From assembly GCA_023091665.1 (NCBI GenBank), contig JALJCQ010000013.1:1178001-1242000 (forward strand): a stretch of DNA of 64,000 nt, written 5' to 3'. Under the pieces are notes generated by a model, which had not been told where the DNA came from, made no database searches, and saw only the letters and a program-made list of their open reading frames with translations. The first letter of the stretch is position 1. Every line of letters begins with the position of its first letter. The position numbers and the translations under genes were made by a program. The stretch is from Pythium myriotylum (taxonomy: Eukaryota; Oomycota; Peronosporomycetes; Pythiales; Pythiaceae). Of this stretch, positions 10,061 to 21,100 are shown in pieces.

Positions 10061-11257
10061 ATGAGCAACGCCACGGCGCTGCCGCCCAACGCGACGGCGC
10101 TCACGCCGCCGCCGCTCTGGTCCGCGCAGCTCTCCACGTACGACTACTCGTTCATGCTCGGGCTGCCGCTGGCGGCCGTGCTCGCGATCCTGCTCGTGCT
10201 GCGCGTGGTGTGGCGCCCGCGCGGCGGCCCCAAGTTCCGTCTCCCGAAGCAAGTGCCGACCTACGGCACGATCGGCCCGGACGACCACCACGGCAACTAC
10301 GAGTACGACACCGAGTCGAACGACCTCATCTACGCCGGCCAGGTCGCCGGGCGCTACGACACGCGCTGGACGCGCACGTTCGACTTCCTCTTCGCCATCG
10401 CCATGCTCGTGCTCGCGGTCGTGCTGGTCGTGCTCACGACCGTGTACAAGCGAGAGCTCTGGAGCAACGGACGCTTCTGGCTCTCGCTCGTGCCCAAGCT
10501 CGCGATCATGCTGGGCGTCTCCACGCTCGGCGGTATCATCTGCCGCCTCTTTTGCATCGTCGACGAAAGCGGCTACGTGCTCACGGAGCGCAACTCGCGG
10601 TTCAAGGTCAACTACACGCGCAAGTTCCAGCTTCTCGCAGCGTACCTGATCCCGCTCGTCATCAAACCGAACCCGGATTGCGACTGCGACGGGCCCCTCG
10701 AGCTCGCGTGGGGCGACTTTGTCACGTTGCTTGCGTTCCTCGCGCTCATCAAGCCCATTCGAGAACGCTCCACATTCTTCATGCTCCAGTTCAACTCGCT
10801 CGACCGACCCGAGGACCGACCGCACACGCTCAAGTGGATCGTGGCTGGCAACATCTTCCCGTCGCTCTTCGTGCTGCTCTTCTTCCGGTGGCTCTTCGAG
10901 CGCACAACGCAGGCTGACCTCGTCTTCATCTTGATCTTCATCACGTCGATCGGCGACGGACTCGCCGAGCCCATCGGCATCGCATTCGGCAAGCACAAGT
11001 ACTCGACGAGCTCGTGTCTTTCCAAACGCAAGTACACGCGCAGCTACGAAGGCAGCGCCGTCGTCTTCCTCTCGGGCATGATCTTCCCCGCGCTGCAGTA
11101 CTTTGACTTTGCGTCGTCCTCGCAGCTTCTACTCACGATGATCGTGCTGCCGTTCGTGGCAGCATACGCAGAAGCGACAGCTCCCCATACAATGGACGCC
11201 CCCGTACTCATGGCCGCCACGGGCGCCGTGCTCTACATCATAATCCACGCCGTCTAG
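10061..11257 (+). CDS. Dolichol kinase/phytol kinase-like polytopic membrane protein
   Basis: A 398-residue intronless protein with about nine hydrophobic segments. The C-terminal signature GDGLAEPIGIAFGKHKY followed by KRKYTRSYEGSAVVFLSG is characteristic of the CTP-dependent polyprenol/phytol/diacylglycerol kinase superfamily (SEC59, VTE5, DGK1 and relatives). In that family the GDxxAxxxGxxxGKxK motif and the following EGS motif bind the nucleotide. The likely reaction is phosphorylation of a long-chain isopren(ol) or a lipid at the ER. The N-terminal 70 residues precede a hydrophilic loop and carry no signal peptide beyond the first TM segment (FMLGLPLAAVLAILLVLRVV). The ATG at 10061 is the first Met near the TM region. 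Exact substrate cannot be read from sequence. Confidence 0.75.
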   Translation: MSNATALPPNATALTPPPLWSAQLSTYDYSFMLGLPLAAVLAILLVLRVVWRPRGGPKFRLPKQVPTYGTIGPDDHHGNYEYDTESNDLIYAGQVAGRYDTRWTRTFDFLFAIAMLVLAVVLVVLTTVYKRELWSNGRFWLSLVPKLAIMLGVSTLGGIICRLFCIVDESGYVLTERNSRFKVNYTRKFQLLAAYLIPLVIKPNPDCDCDGPLELAWGDFVTLLAFLALIKPIRERSTFFMLQFNSLDRPEDRPHTLKWIVAGNIFPSLFVLLFFRWLFERTTQADLVFILIFITSIGDGLAEPIGIAFGKHKYSTSSCLSKRKYTRSYEGSAVVFLSGMIFPALQYFDFASSSQLLLTMIVLPFVAAYAEATAPHTMDAPVLMAATGAVLYIIIHAV

Positions 11258-11352
11258 ATGTCAGCATGCCCATTTGTTTCGTTCTCGTTAATGGCCACGT
11301 ATCGTGGAAGAGGGGAACAGCCAGAGTCTCTATTTTCTGTGCTTGTCATAAG

Positions 11353-12489
11353 TTATTGCGGCCGCACCGCGCCTGAGCCTCTGCGCGCGCCTGGGTGCCC
11401 TTGACTCGCCGTCGACGTCGCGCGCGCGCCTCGATTCACGACGGGCTCGGCGTTCCCATTCCCTGTCGGGGGTCTTCCTGCGGGAAATACTCGCGTGGAG
11501 TTGTAGAAGCCTCGCAGCGCCGCCATGTGCGTGTCGCTGAAAGCGTTCGTGGAGACGTGCTCGACTTGCATCCACGGGTGTTGCAGCGCCATCACTGCCG
11601 GCGGCCGGTCCTGCGGGTTCACGGCCAGCAAGTATTCAATGAACTTGGTCGCCTGTGGGGAGACTTCGTTGAGAAGCTCCGGTGGGAACTCGTAGTTTCC
11701 CGCGACGATCTTGTCTTCGACTTGCGACATAAACTTGGCGTCGAATGGATACTTGCCGAAGAGAAGAATGTACGCGAGCACGCCGACGGCCCAGACGTCG
11801 ATCTCGTTGCCGTAGCGCGACTCGCGGCCGAACATCTCGGGCGCCATGTAGTGGACCGTGCCGTTCATGCCCTTCATCTCGCCGTTGCGGCCTTTGTGCG
11901 CGAGCCCAAAGTCGATGAGCACGATGCCGTCGCCGACGTCCTTGGTGCGGCACATGACGTTGTCGATCTTGACGTCTCGGTGGGTGATGTGCTGTTTGTG
12001 GAGATAGGCGAGCACCGCGAGCAGCTCGCGGATGATGAACGCGACGTCGCACTCGCGCAGCGGGCGCTCCTGCGCGGCGCAGATGACGTCGAGCAGGTCG
12101 CCGCCGTGGACGCGCTCGGTCACGACGACGAACTTTTCCTCGTCGTCGAAGATGTCGAGCAGCTTGAGCACGCTCGGGTGGTTGACGCGCTTGAGGATGT
12201 CGAGCTCTTGCGCGAAGGCGAGGCGGCGCTGCGGCGAGCTCAGGTACTCTTTGCGCACGACCTTGGCGGCGGCCTCGAAGCGCGGCGACTGGTAGGCGCG
12301 CACGCGGAAGACCTTGCCGGTCTTGCCCTCTCCGAGCAGCTCGAGCGGCTCGTAGGCGTCCTCGAAGTAGAGCGAGGCGGCGCCGCGGTCGGTCGTGCTG
12401 CGGAAGGCGCTCGCGGCGCGCGCGCGCGCGTCGGCGTTGGCGCCGGCGCCGGCGTTGGCGCAGCACGGGAACCAGTCTCTCCAGCCCAT
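11353..12489 (-). CDS. CAMK-type Ser/Thr protein kinase, possibly N-myristoylated
   Basis: Complete kinase domain: glycine loop LGEGKTGKVF, ATP lysine in AAAKVVRKEY, catalytic loop ITHRDVKIDN, metal-binding LIDFGLAHK, MAPEMFG, and subdomain IX DVWAVGVLAYILLFGKYPFD. The DVWAxGVxxYxxLxGxxPF pattern is typical of the CAMK group. A short low-complexity tail follows the domain with no recognised regulatory module. I place the start at the ATG at 12489 because the product then begins MGWRDWFPCC, which offers Gly2 for myristoylation and a Cys pair for palmitoylation, suggesting membrane attachment. A Met 34 codons upstream (12591) is in frame. Converges on the preceding gene with 95 bp between stops. 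Substrates unknown. Confidence 0.85.
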   Translation of the reverse strand: MGWRDWFPCCANAGAGANADARARAASAFRSTTDRGAASLYFEDAYEPLELLGEGKTGKVFRVRAYQSPRFEAAAKVVRKEYLSSPQRRLAFAQELDILKRVNHPSVLKLLDIFDDEEKFVVVTERVHGGDLLDVICAAQERPLRECDVAFIIRELLAVLAYLHKQHITHRDVKIDNVMCRTKDVGDGIVLIDFGLAHKGRNGEMKGMNGTVHYMAPEMFGRESRYGNEIDVWAVGVLAYILLFGKYPFDAKFMSQVEDKIVAGNYEFPPELLNEVSPQATKFIEYLLAVNPQDRPPAVMALQHPWMQVEHVSTNAFSDTHMAALRGFYNSTRVFPAGRPPTGNGNAEPVVNRGARATSTASQGHPGARRGSGAVRPQ

Positions 12490-12591
12490 GGCGACTGCGC
12501 GAACGAAGCGGAGGAAGGCGGCAGAGAGCGAGCGAGGGAGCGATGGAGTGGCGAGACCCGATGGCCGGTCCATGGCCCAAGTGCTTGTCAT

Positions 12592-13159
12592 GGTGTTGCA
12601 GCGACAGAGTGATGGTCCTGCCCAGGACTGACTGTTTGGGAGAGGCGGTGGAGGTTGCGAGAAGGTCGCGCGAAGACGCGGCTGTTCGGTCAGAGGAATA
12701 TTACTACTTTACTGTACTCCCGCCATGAAGCACAGCAGCGAACCGGACACGAACGGCCGAGTGGACACCTTCGGGGTGGGGAGTTGTCTGGTCCGTAGTC
12801 TCATGGAGGCGGCGACGGCCCCCTGGAGAGGGGTGTCCCGAGAAATTAAAGAAATTTATCACGTCATAGCCTTTCGGCCATAGAGTATCAGGGAGGGGCG
12901 TCCCACGCAGTGTATAGCAGCTCATGTCCCGTATGGTCGAGTCGCGGGAAGGGGCAATCTCTAGTCGATAGCAGAGGTAAGTGGTGTGTGGAAGCCACTA
13001 CCGTACTTCAAAAACCTTCGTTATCTGGTACGTCCGAACCACATCAGTTTACGCAACATTACATGGTACAGTGTACCAGTTGCTGAGTCCTCGGAGCTCG
13101 TGACCGGAGATGCAAGTCATCTGGAGGTCGTCGCCGAGAGGCAGGTCTGCGCGGTCGCC
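12592..13159. other. Divergent intergenic region (kinase / TMEM8-like gene)
   Basis: Shared upstream region of the minus-strand kinase and the plus-strand TMEM8-like gene. It contains the GGTACAGTGTACC palindrome listed separately and no supported coding sequence. Confidence 0.45.
13064..13081 (+). promoter_or_regulatory. Palindromic promoter motif, copy 1 (TMEM8-like gene)
   Basis: TGGTACAGTGTACCAGTT; the core GGTACA-G-TGTACC (13065-13077) is a perfect inverted repeat. It lies 82 bp before the ATG at 13160, with an extra GGTAC at 13027. The same 18-mer pattern, TGGTACAGYGTACCNGTY, recurs upstream of two other genes in the window (28048 and 50938). Confidence 0.55.
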
Positions 13160-13935
13160 ATGCGCGGCGTCTTCGAGGTCGCGACGATGCTCGTGGTCAC
13201 GGGCATCACCAACCTCTGCATGTTCCCCGCCATCCACCAGCTCTACCACAAGGAGCTCGTCTTCGAGGTGCGGTGCGTGCTGCGCAAGCGCGGACGCTCG
13301 CCGTCGTTTCCCTCCTCACGCTCGTGTGTGTCGTAGGCCTTCATCGGCATGTTCACGATGGTCACGAGCTTCCTGTACCACTGCTGCGATAGCATCGACG
13401 GCCCGATATGGCTCACCGAGGTAAGCGTGCTGGTGCTTGCGGTGGAGTGTGTGGAATGGGCTTACGGAAGTTGGCGCCGTTTTTTTCGTTGTCGCAGGGC
13501 CAGTGGCATCGGCTCGACAACATCGGCTCCGTCATGAGCTTCATCTCATGGGCGATTTACCTCATGGACATCCACCACGCGAACGCGCGGCGGTACCTGC
13601 AGTACTCGTTTCTGGCGCTCGTGCTCGTCATGCAGGAGAAGAACCCGTGGGACGACCTCAACGCCGTCATCCCCATCGCGTCCGCGTTCGCGCTGCTCTT
13701 CCTGAGCTTTCTGGTGCGCGGACGCACGCCCCACTACGACCTGGCCGAGCTGCGGCGCGGGCTGCTGCTGCTCGCGGCCGCCGTGTGCTGCTTCGCTCGC
13801 GGGCTCGACGACGACAACGACCCGTTCCGCTTCTTCCACGGCTGCTGGCACGCGTTCATCGGCGCCGCGGCCTACTTCAACTTTCGCGTGCTGCCCGCGC
13901 GCAAGAGCTCGCACCTGCCGACCAAGCGCGTCTGA
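13160..13935 (+). CDS. TMEM8/myomaker-type 7-TM protein (CREST superfamily)
   Basis: Exons 13160-13267, 13337-13420 and 13498-13935 (introns 69 and 77 bp, both phase 0) give 209 residues. The product is almost wholly hydrophobic with about seven membrane segments. It shows the CREST-superfamily residues: Ser/His in MVTSFLYHCCDS, Asp in RLDNIGSVMSF and the HxxxH pair in FFHGCWHAFIG. In other members (alkaline ceramidases, adiponectin receptors, TMEM8/myomaker, DUF3522) these residues bind zinc and make the group candidate lipid hydrolases. Proposed role: membrane-lipid amide or ester hydrolysis; not provable here. The N-terminal Met is taken just before the first TM segment. The adjacent PAP2 gene on the same strand also acts on lipids. 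Confidence 0.75.
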
Positions 13936-14055
13936 TCTATACCCATACCCATACCCATAGAGTAACAGAGCCCCCCTCCTCCCCAATCGCATACTAGTAC
14001 ATCACCGTCATCTTCCTCTCCTTGGCATTGGCTGAGGATGGGTCCGGGTTAACCG

Positions 14056-15058
14056 ATGGTTCACTTACGTGGGTCCTTCCCTCGGGCGAAGTGTGCCAGC
14101 AACGGGCCACTGCCGTGGATGCCTCTGTATGGCACGACGAGCGACCGGAGTCCTCGCACGGACACGAGCGTGACGATCTCCGCGCACGAAGACGAGAGCC
14201 GCCGGCCGCTGCTCGGGGACAAGAGCGACAGCATGACGCTCGCCGACGTGCTCTACGCCTACGACCTCACGCTCGCGCAGCTCGCCTTCCAGCGCTTCGG
14301 GCGCAACAAGGCCGCGCGCGCGGCGTGGGAGGTGCTCTCCCACACGAGCGACGGCATCCTGTGCGTTTAGTTGACTCTCGAAGGGGAGGGGAGGGGAGCG
14401 CGTTCACTGACGGCTCGTGGCTCGGTAGATGGTTCCTCACGGTGCTCCCGGTGCTGCTCGGCATGTGGTACCTCGGCATGCTCGACAACATCTCGCATGC
14501 CTCCAAGACCGTCATCGTCGCGTTCTACGTGTGCAACATCGTGAGCACTGCGCTGACGAGATGGAAGAGACCAGTCGGACTGACGATGGCGCGCAACGTG
14601 CTCTACGTAGGTGGATATCATCCTCATCATGGTCATGAAATTCCTCTTCAAGCGCCAGCGACCGCCGCACCACCACAACGACGGTCGCTTCGTCGGGCCG
14701 GACCAGCACTCGTTCCCGTCGGGCCACGCCACGCGCTCCTGGTGCATCGTTGTCTTCATCAACGACCTCTGCAGCCGTAAGTTTCCCTGCTGAAACTCGT
14801 CTAACGCCTCGTCGCTGATGCTCCGTCGGTGCTTGGTCAACAGGCCACCCGGTCATCGCGCGCGAGTTCTTCCACATGTCGCCCGACGTGCTGCGTGTGC
14901 TCATCATCGTGTGGGCCGTCGTCATCGGTTTCTCTCGCATTGCTCTCGGGCGTCACTACCCGTCTGACGTCGTCGCCGGAGCGATCATCGGGGCCGCGAT
15001 CTTCTATCCGATCTCGCTCTTCAGCATCCGCCACTTCACGACTCTCACCGACTACTAG
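14056..15058 (+). CDS. PAP2-family lipid/polyisoprenoid phosphate phosphatase
   Basis: Four exons, 14056-14360, 14429-14540, 14611-14776 and 14844-15058 (introns 67-70 bp), give 265 residues. All three phosphatase motifs are present: KFLFKRQRP (Kx6RP), HSFPSGHATRS and SRIALGRHYPSD, the last with the catalytic His. The short length, the lack of N-glycosylated loops and the four-plus TM segments resemble the PLPP6/presqualene-diphosphate phosphatase subgroup, which dephosphorylates isoprenoid diphosphates or phosphatidate at the ER. Splicing between exons 2 and 3 is needed to keep TM segment YVCNIVDIILIMVMKFLF continuous. Start could also be the Met at 14119. The N-terminal 60 residues are polar and cytosolic. 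Convergent with the giant gene (113 bp between stops). Confidence 0.85.
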
Positions 15059-15171
15059 AGTCTCCTTACTCCTCACGAGCGGGTTCTATAAAGGCTCCTT
15101 TTCATTGGGTTCTAGCGACAATTAAAAAAAAACATCAACATACAAATCTAGTGTACACTCACGAACCACAC

Positions 15172-18100
15172 TTATGCGGCCGACGACATGTCGGGCAGGT
15201 CGTCAGAGAAACCGCCACGTGTGGACTTGCTCTTGTCCGTTGACTTCTTCCAGCCGAAGCGCTTGGCGAAGCCCGTAGGAGCCTTGGCAGCCGCCGCAGT
15301 GGAGATGTTCGACAGCAGACCGAACTTGCCTCCCGACTTGGTCTTCGAGTCCGCAGCCGTTGGAGAGTAGATCGTCTCAAACTCACCATCCTCATCTGGT
15401 GAGTTGGAGCCGCTGTTGTTCTTGCTGCTTGACACTTCGTCCGTGCCGGTCGAGAACTGACGCGTCACAGCGGCAGTGCGAGAGAAGATCGCACCAGCAG
15501 CGTTGGCCATCTTGCTCGCAGCTGCAATCGCAGACTTGGGGGCCGTCTCGTCACTTGCGTTGGTGGCTTGCGATGACATGTTCGTCGACGTCTTCGAAGC
15601 GTTCGACTTAGTATCGAACACCTGGCTCGACTGAAGCTTGTTCAGGAAGCTAGTGGGAGCCCAACGGCTAGCACTGTTAGGCGCCGCACTCACAGTGCGA
15701 TGCCGCGTGTCATCTGTAAAGGAGTCTTCGTCTTGCATCGACTCGCGAGGGCCAATGAACGAGCTTCCACGCTCGCTGTCGGTATCGAAGTACTGCGGTT
15801 CATCATCGTTCTTTGGAGGTGCGGGTCCGTTGTTGACTTCGCTAAAGCGGTCACTCATTGAGCTCTCTCGGAAATCGCCATACGAGTCACGCGAGTCACG
15901 CATCAAACTGCCGTGAGGCGTTCCGGAGTCAAACGTGTTCCGGATGAAAGAATCACGATCGGACAGGTCACTCACTCGAACCTGGAGGCCTCCATCTTGT
16001 GAGTCTGCAAGCGAGTTGACATCATTGGAGGAAGGGGCGGACAATGTCTCGGTTGAAGTGCCTGACTTCGGGGCAATCGAGTTCTTTTTCTCATCCATCG
16101 AGTCAGCACTCGCGGACGAAAGCCGCTCCTCCGCGGGATCAGCAGAGAATGCGAAATCGATCAATCCTGAGGATCCATCCAGTTCGTCGTCGACTTGGTT
16201 GTCGACCACTGCAACTGAAACCTTCTCCTCGACCTGAGCTTCAGCTTTCACAACATCCTTAGCACTCAATACTGAGTCACGGTTGTTGCTGCGAGAATCT
16301 ACGTCGCTTTCATCGTCGTCCTCGCTACCTCCCGCCGATTCGATTGAGAAACGACCGTGCATGCTCAGAGCTTGCAGTTCTGCAATTGTAGGACGCAATG
16401 GCTGGAGTTCTGGATCCACAACGTCAATGCTCTCGCGAACCTCTTCCTCGTCATCTTCGTCATCATCATCATCGTCGTCGTCAGAACCGAATTCATCCTG
16501 CTTCCCGAGTTTCGACGCGCTGAAAGCAGCAGATTCGTACTCGTCGATAATACGGCTAACCACCTCATCCGCAGTCGAGTTTGCAGCGAGGCTCAAACGT
16601 GCCTCACTCTCAAGGCGTTCCTTTGCAACCGCAGCTTCAAGTTCAGCAGCCTCACGAGCTTCACGCTCAGCGATCTCACGGGCCTCGCGCTCAGCGGCCT
16701 CACGAGCCTCACGCTCAGCGATCTCACGAGCCTCACGTTCCGCAGCCTCACGAGCCTCACGCTCAGCGATCTCACGGGCCTCGCGCTCAGCAGCCTCACG
16801 GGCCTCACGCTCAGCGATCTCACGGGCCTCGCGCTCAGCAGCCTCACGGGCCTCACGTTCAGCAGCTTCACGAGCCTCACGCTCAGCAATCGCAGCAGCT
16901 TCACGCTCCTCCTTCAGAACCTGGACACGGGTCTGAGCACTGTGGCGACGCCACGACGACTGGAGCTTCACAGCAGACGACTGCTCCAGCTCCTCGCGGG
17001 CAGCAGCAGCAGCGGCGGCGGCGGCGGCCTCGGCGGCAGCACGCTCCGCAGCCTCACGAGCTTCACGCTCCTCACGCTCCTTGAGCTCAGCGGCCTCACG
17101 AGCCTCACGCTCAGCGATCTCACGGGCCTCGCGCTCAGCGGCCTCACGAGCCTCACGCTCAGCGATCTCACGAGCCTCACGTTCCGCAGCCTCACGAGCC
17201 TCACGCTCAGCGATCTCACGGGCCTCGCGCTCAGCAGCCTCACGGGCCTCACGCTCAGCGATCTCACGGGCCTCGCGCTCAGCAGCCTCACGGGCCTCAC
17301 GTTCAGCAGCTTCACGAGCCTCACGCTCAGCAATCGCAGCAGCTTCACGCTCCTCCTTCAGAACCTGGACACGGGTCTGAGCACTGTGGCGACGCCACGA
17401 CGACTGGAGCTTCACAGCAGACGACTGCTCCAGCTCCTCGCGGGCAGCAGCAGCAGCGGCGGCGGCGGCGGCCTCGGCGGCAGCACGCTCCGCAGCCTCA
17501 CGAGCTTCACGCTCCTCACGCTCCTTGAGCTCAGCGGCCTCACGAGCCTCACGCTCAGCGATCTCACGGGCCTCGCGCTCAGCGGCCTCACGAGCCTCAC
17601 GCTCAGCGATCTCACGAGCCTCACGTTCCGCAGCCTCACGAGCCTCACGCTCAGCGATCTCACGGGCCTCGCGCTCAGCAGCCTCACGGGCCTCACGCTC
17701 AGCGATCTCACGGGCCTCGCGCTCAGCAGCCTCACGGGCCTCACGTTCAGCAGCTTCACGAGCCTCACGCTCAGCAATCGCAGCAGCTTCACGCTCCTCC
17801 TTCAGAACCTGGACACGGGTCTGAGCACTGTGGCGACGCCACGACGACTGGAGCTTCACAGCAGACGACTGCTCCAGCTCCTCGCGGGCAGCAGCAGCAG
17901 CGGCGGCGGCGGCGGCCTCGGCGGCAGCACGCTCCGCAGCCTCACGAGCTTCACGCTCCTCACGCTCCTTGAGCTCAGCGGCCTCACGAGCCTCACGCTC
18001 AGCGATCTCACGGGCCTCGCGCTCAGCGGCCTCACGAGCCTCACGCTCAGCGATCTCACGAGCCTCACGTTCCGCAGCCTCACGAGCCTCACGCTCAGCG

Positions 18101-21100
18101 ATCTCACGGGCCTCGCGCTCAGCAGCCTCACGGGCCTCACGCTCAGCGATCTCACGGGCCTCGCGCTCAGCAGCCTCACGGGCCTCACGTTCAGCAGCTT
18201 CACGAGCCTCACGCTCAGCAATCGCAGCAGCTTCACGCTCCTCCTTCAGAACCTGGACACGGGTCTGAGCACTGTGGCGACGCCACGACGACTGGAGCTT
18301 CACAGCAGACGACTGCTCCAGCTCCTCGCGGGCAGCAGCAGCAGCGGCGGCGGCGGCGGCCTCGGCGGCAGCACGCTCCGCAGCCTCACGAGCTTCACGC
18401 TCCTCACGCTCCTTGAGCTCAGCGGCCTCACGAGCCTCACGCTCAGCGATCTCACGGGCCTCGCGCTCAGCAGCCTCACGAGCCTCACGCTCAGCGATCT
18501 CACGGGCCTCGCGCTCAGCAGCCTCACGAGCCTCACGCTCAGCGATCTCACGAGCCTCACGTTCCGCAGCCTCACGAGCCTCACGCTCAGCGATCTCACG
18601 GGCCTCGCGCTCAGCAGCCTCACGGGCCTCACGTTCAGCAGCTTCACGAGCCTCACGCTCAGCAATCGCAGCAGCTTCACGCTCCTCCTTCAGAACCTGG
18701 ACACGGGTCTGAGCACTGTGGCGACGCCACGACGACTGGAGCTTCACAGCAGACGACTGCTCCAGCTCCTCGCGGGCAGCAGCAGCAGCGGCGGCGGCGG
18801 CGGCCTCGGCGGCAGCACGCTCCGCAGCCTCACGAGCTTCACGCTCCTCACGCTCCTTGAGCTCAGCGGCCTCACGAGCCTCACGCTCAGCGATCTCACG
18901 GGCCTCGCGCTCAGCGGCCTCACGAGCCTCACGCTCAGCGATCTCACGAGCCTCACGTTCCGCAGCCTCACGAGCCTCACGCTCAGCGATCTCACGGGCC
19001 TCGCGCTCAGCAGCCTCACGGGCCTCACGCTCAGCGATCTCACGGGCCTCGCGCTCAGCAGCCTCACGGGCCTCACGTTCAGCAGCTTCACGAGCCTCAC
19101 GCTCAGCAATCGCAGCAGCTTCACGCTCCTCCTTCAGAACCTGGACACGGGTCTGAGCACTGTGGCGACGCCACGACGACTGGAGCTTCACAGCAGACGA
19201 CTGCTCCAGCTCCTCGCGGGCAGCAGCAGCAGCGGCGGCGGCGGCGGCCTCGGCGGCAGCACGCTCCGCAGCCTCACGAGCTTCACGCTCCTCACGCTCC
19301 TTGAGCTCAGCGGCCTCACGAGCCTCACGCTCAGCGATCTCACGAGCCTCACGTTCCGCAGCCTCACGAGCCTCACGCTCAGCGATCTCACGGGCCTCGC
19401 GCTCAGCAGCCTCACGGGCCTCACGCTCAGCGATCTCACGGGCCTCGCGCTCAGCAGCCTCACGGGCCTCACGTTCAGCAGCTTCACGAGCCTCACGCTC
19501 AGCAATCGCAGCAGCTTCACGCTCCTCCTTCAGAACCTGGACACGGGTCTGAGCACTGTGGCGACGCCACGACGACTGGAGCTTCACAGCAGACGACTGC
19601 TCCAGCTCCTCGCGGGCAGCAGCAGCAGCGGCGGCGGCGGCGGCCTCGGCGGCAGCACGCTCCGCAGCCTCACGAGCTTCACGCTCCTCACGCTCCTTGA
19701 GCTCAGCGGCCTCACGAGCCTCACGCTCAGCGATCTCACGGGCCTCGCGCTCAGCGGCCTCACGAGCCTCACGCTCAGCGATCTCACGAGCCTCACGTTC
19801 CGCAGCCTCACGAGCCTCACGCTCAGCGATCTCACGGGCCTCGCGCTCAGCAGCCTCACGGGCCTCACGCTCAGCGATCTCACGGGCCTCGCGCTCAGCA
19901 GCCTCACGGGCCTCACGTTCAGCAGCTTCACGAGCCTCACGCTCAGCAATCGCAGCAGCTTCACGCTCCTCCTTCAGAACCTGGACACGGGTCTGAGCAC
20001 TGTGGCGACGCCACGACGACTGGAGCTTCACAGCAGACGACTGCTCCAGCTCCTCGCGGGCAGCAGCAGCAGCGGCGGCGGCGGCGGCCTCGGCGGCAGC
20101 ACGCTCCGCAGCCTCACGAGCTTCACGCTCCTCACGCTCCTTGAGCTCAGCGGCCTCACGAGCCTCACGCTCAGCGATCTCACGGGCCTCGCGCTCAGCA
20201 GCCTCACGAGCCTCACGCTCAGCGATCTCACGGGCCTCGCGCTCAGCAGCCTCACGAGCCTCACGCTCAGCGATCTCACGAGCCTCACGTTCCGCAGCCT
20301 CACGAGCCTCACGCTCAGCGATCTCACGAGCCTCGCGCTCAGCAGCCTCACGGGCCTCACGTTCAGCAGCTTCACGAGCCTCACGCTCAGCAATCGCAGC
20401 AGCTTCACGCTCAGCAATCTCGCGGGCTTTACGTTCGGCATTTTCGCGCTCAATCTCGGCTCGCTCCTTTCTCTTCAAATCGAATTCACGTCGGGATACA
20501 TGACCCCGGTACAGACTTTGAATTGTGACAGCTGCAGCGGTGCGCTTCGCGGATTCGAAGGCTTGGTTATCAGAAACGGGCGGGTAAGGAATCTCGAATT
20601 CGCCGTCATCCGAGAGGTCTGAGAAATCGTCTGGTCCGAATCCCGCAGATCCGATGTACGAGTTCCGCGTTAGACTATCACGAGTAGCCTTCTCGCTGAC
20701 GCGCTCTTGGTTCTCAGACTCTTTCTTCGTCAAATGGAACTCTTCTTGCTTGCCGATGGAGACCCCAACTAAGGCCATGTTATCCTTCGCTTCTTTTTCT
20801 ATTGGAAGAAAGAACCATTAAGCCCCGGCTGCTGCTTTCCCCCTGGCTCGATTAAGTCGTGAACTCACCCATATCGCGTTCCTGCTGTTCACGCCCCTTG
20901 AGTTGCTGGACATGCAGATCGAATACCGATAAAGAGGAGCTGCCCTTCCACATAGACCTCTTTGCCTCCAACTCGGCCTTTCGTTGCTCGGAAGAGGCTG
21001 GCTTCACAAGGGTCGTCTTTGCATCCTCAGCTAGCGAGAAGTGACGTGAGTCTTAGCAAGTGATGAACTGAATAATGAGCTGCGCACCTTTCTTTCTTTC

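Noticed and set aside
9889..10996. Long frames on both strands over the dolichol-kinase-like gene
   Set aside because: Arg/His/Ala-rich shadows caused by high third-position GC.
11395..12612. 405-codon plus-strand frame
   Set aside because: Antisense shadow of the protein kinase.
13058..13090. Common translation WYSVPV at the three palindromes as a protein motif
   Set aside because: The sites lie upstream of start codons in unrelated genes and the third is antisense to its gene; a DNA-level palindrome explains the similarity better.
16968..20424. Repeated 126-codon minus-strand frames rich in Leu/Arg/Val
   Set aside because: Shifted-frame shadows of the same 444-bp units.
16357..20622. Uninterrupted 1,421-codon plus-strand frame (Leu/Thr/Ser-rich)
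   Set aside because: It is the antisense of the giant gene's E-A-R repeat; the repeat codons contain no reverse stops, and the product is an unnatural LTSLTLSDL repeat.
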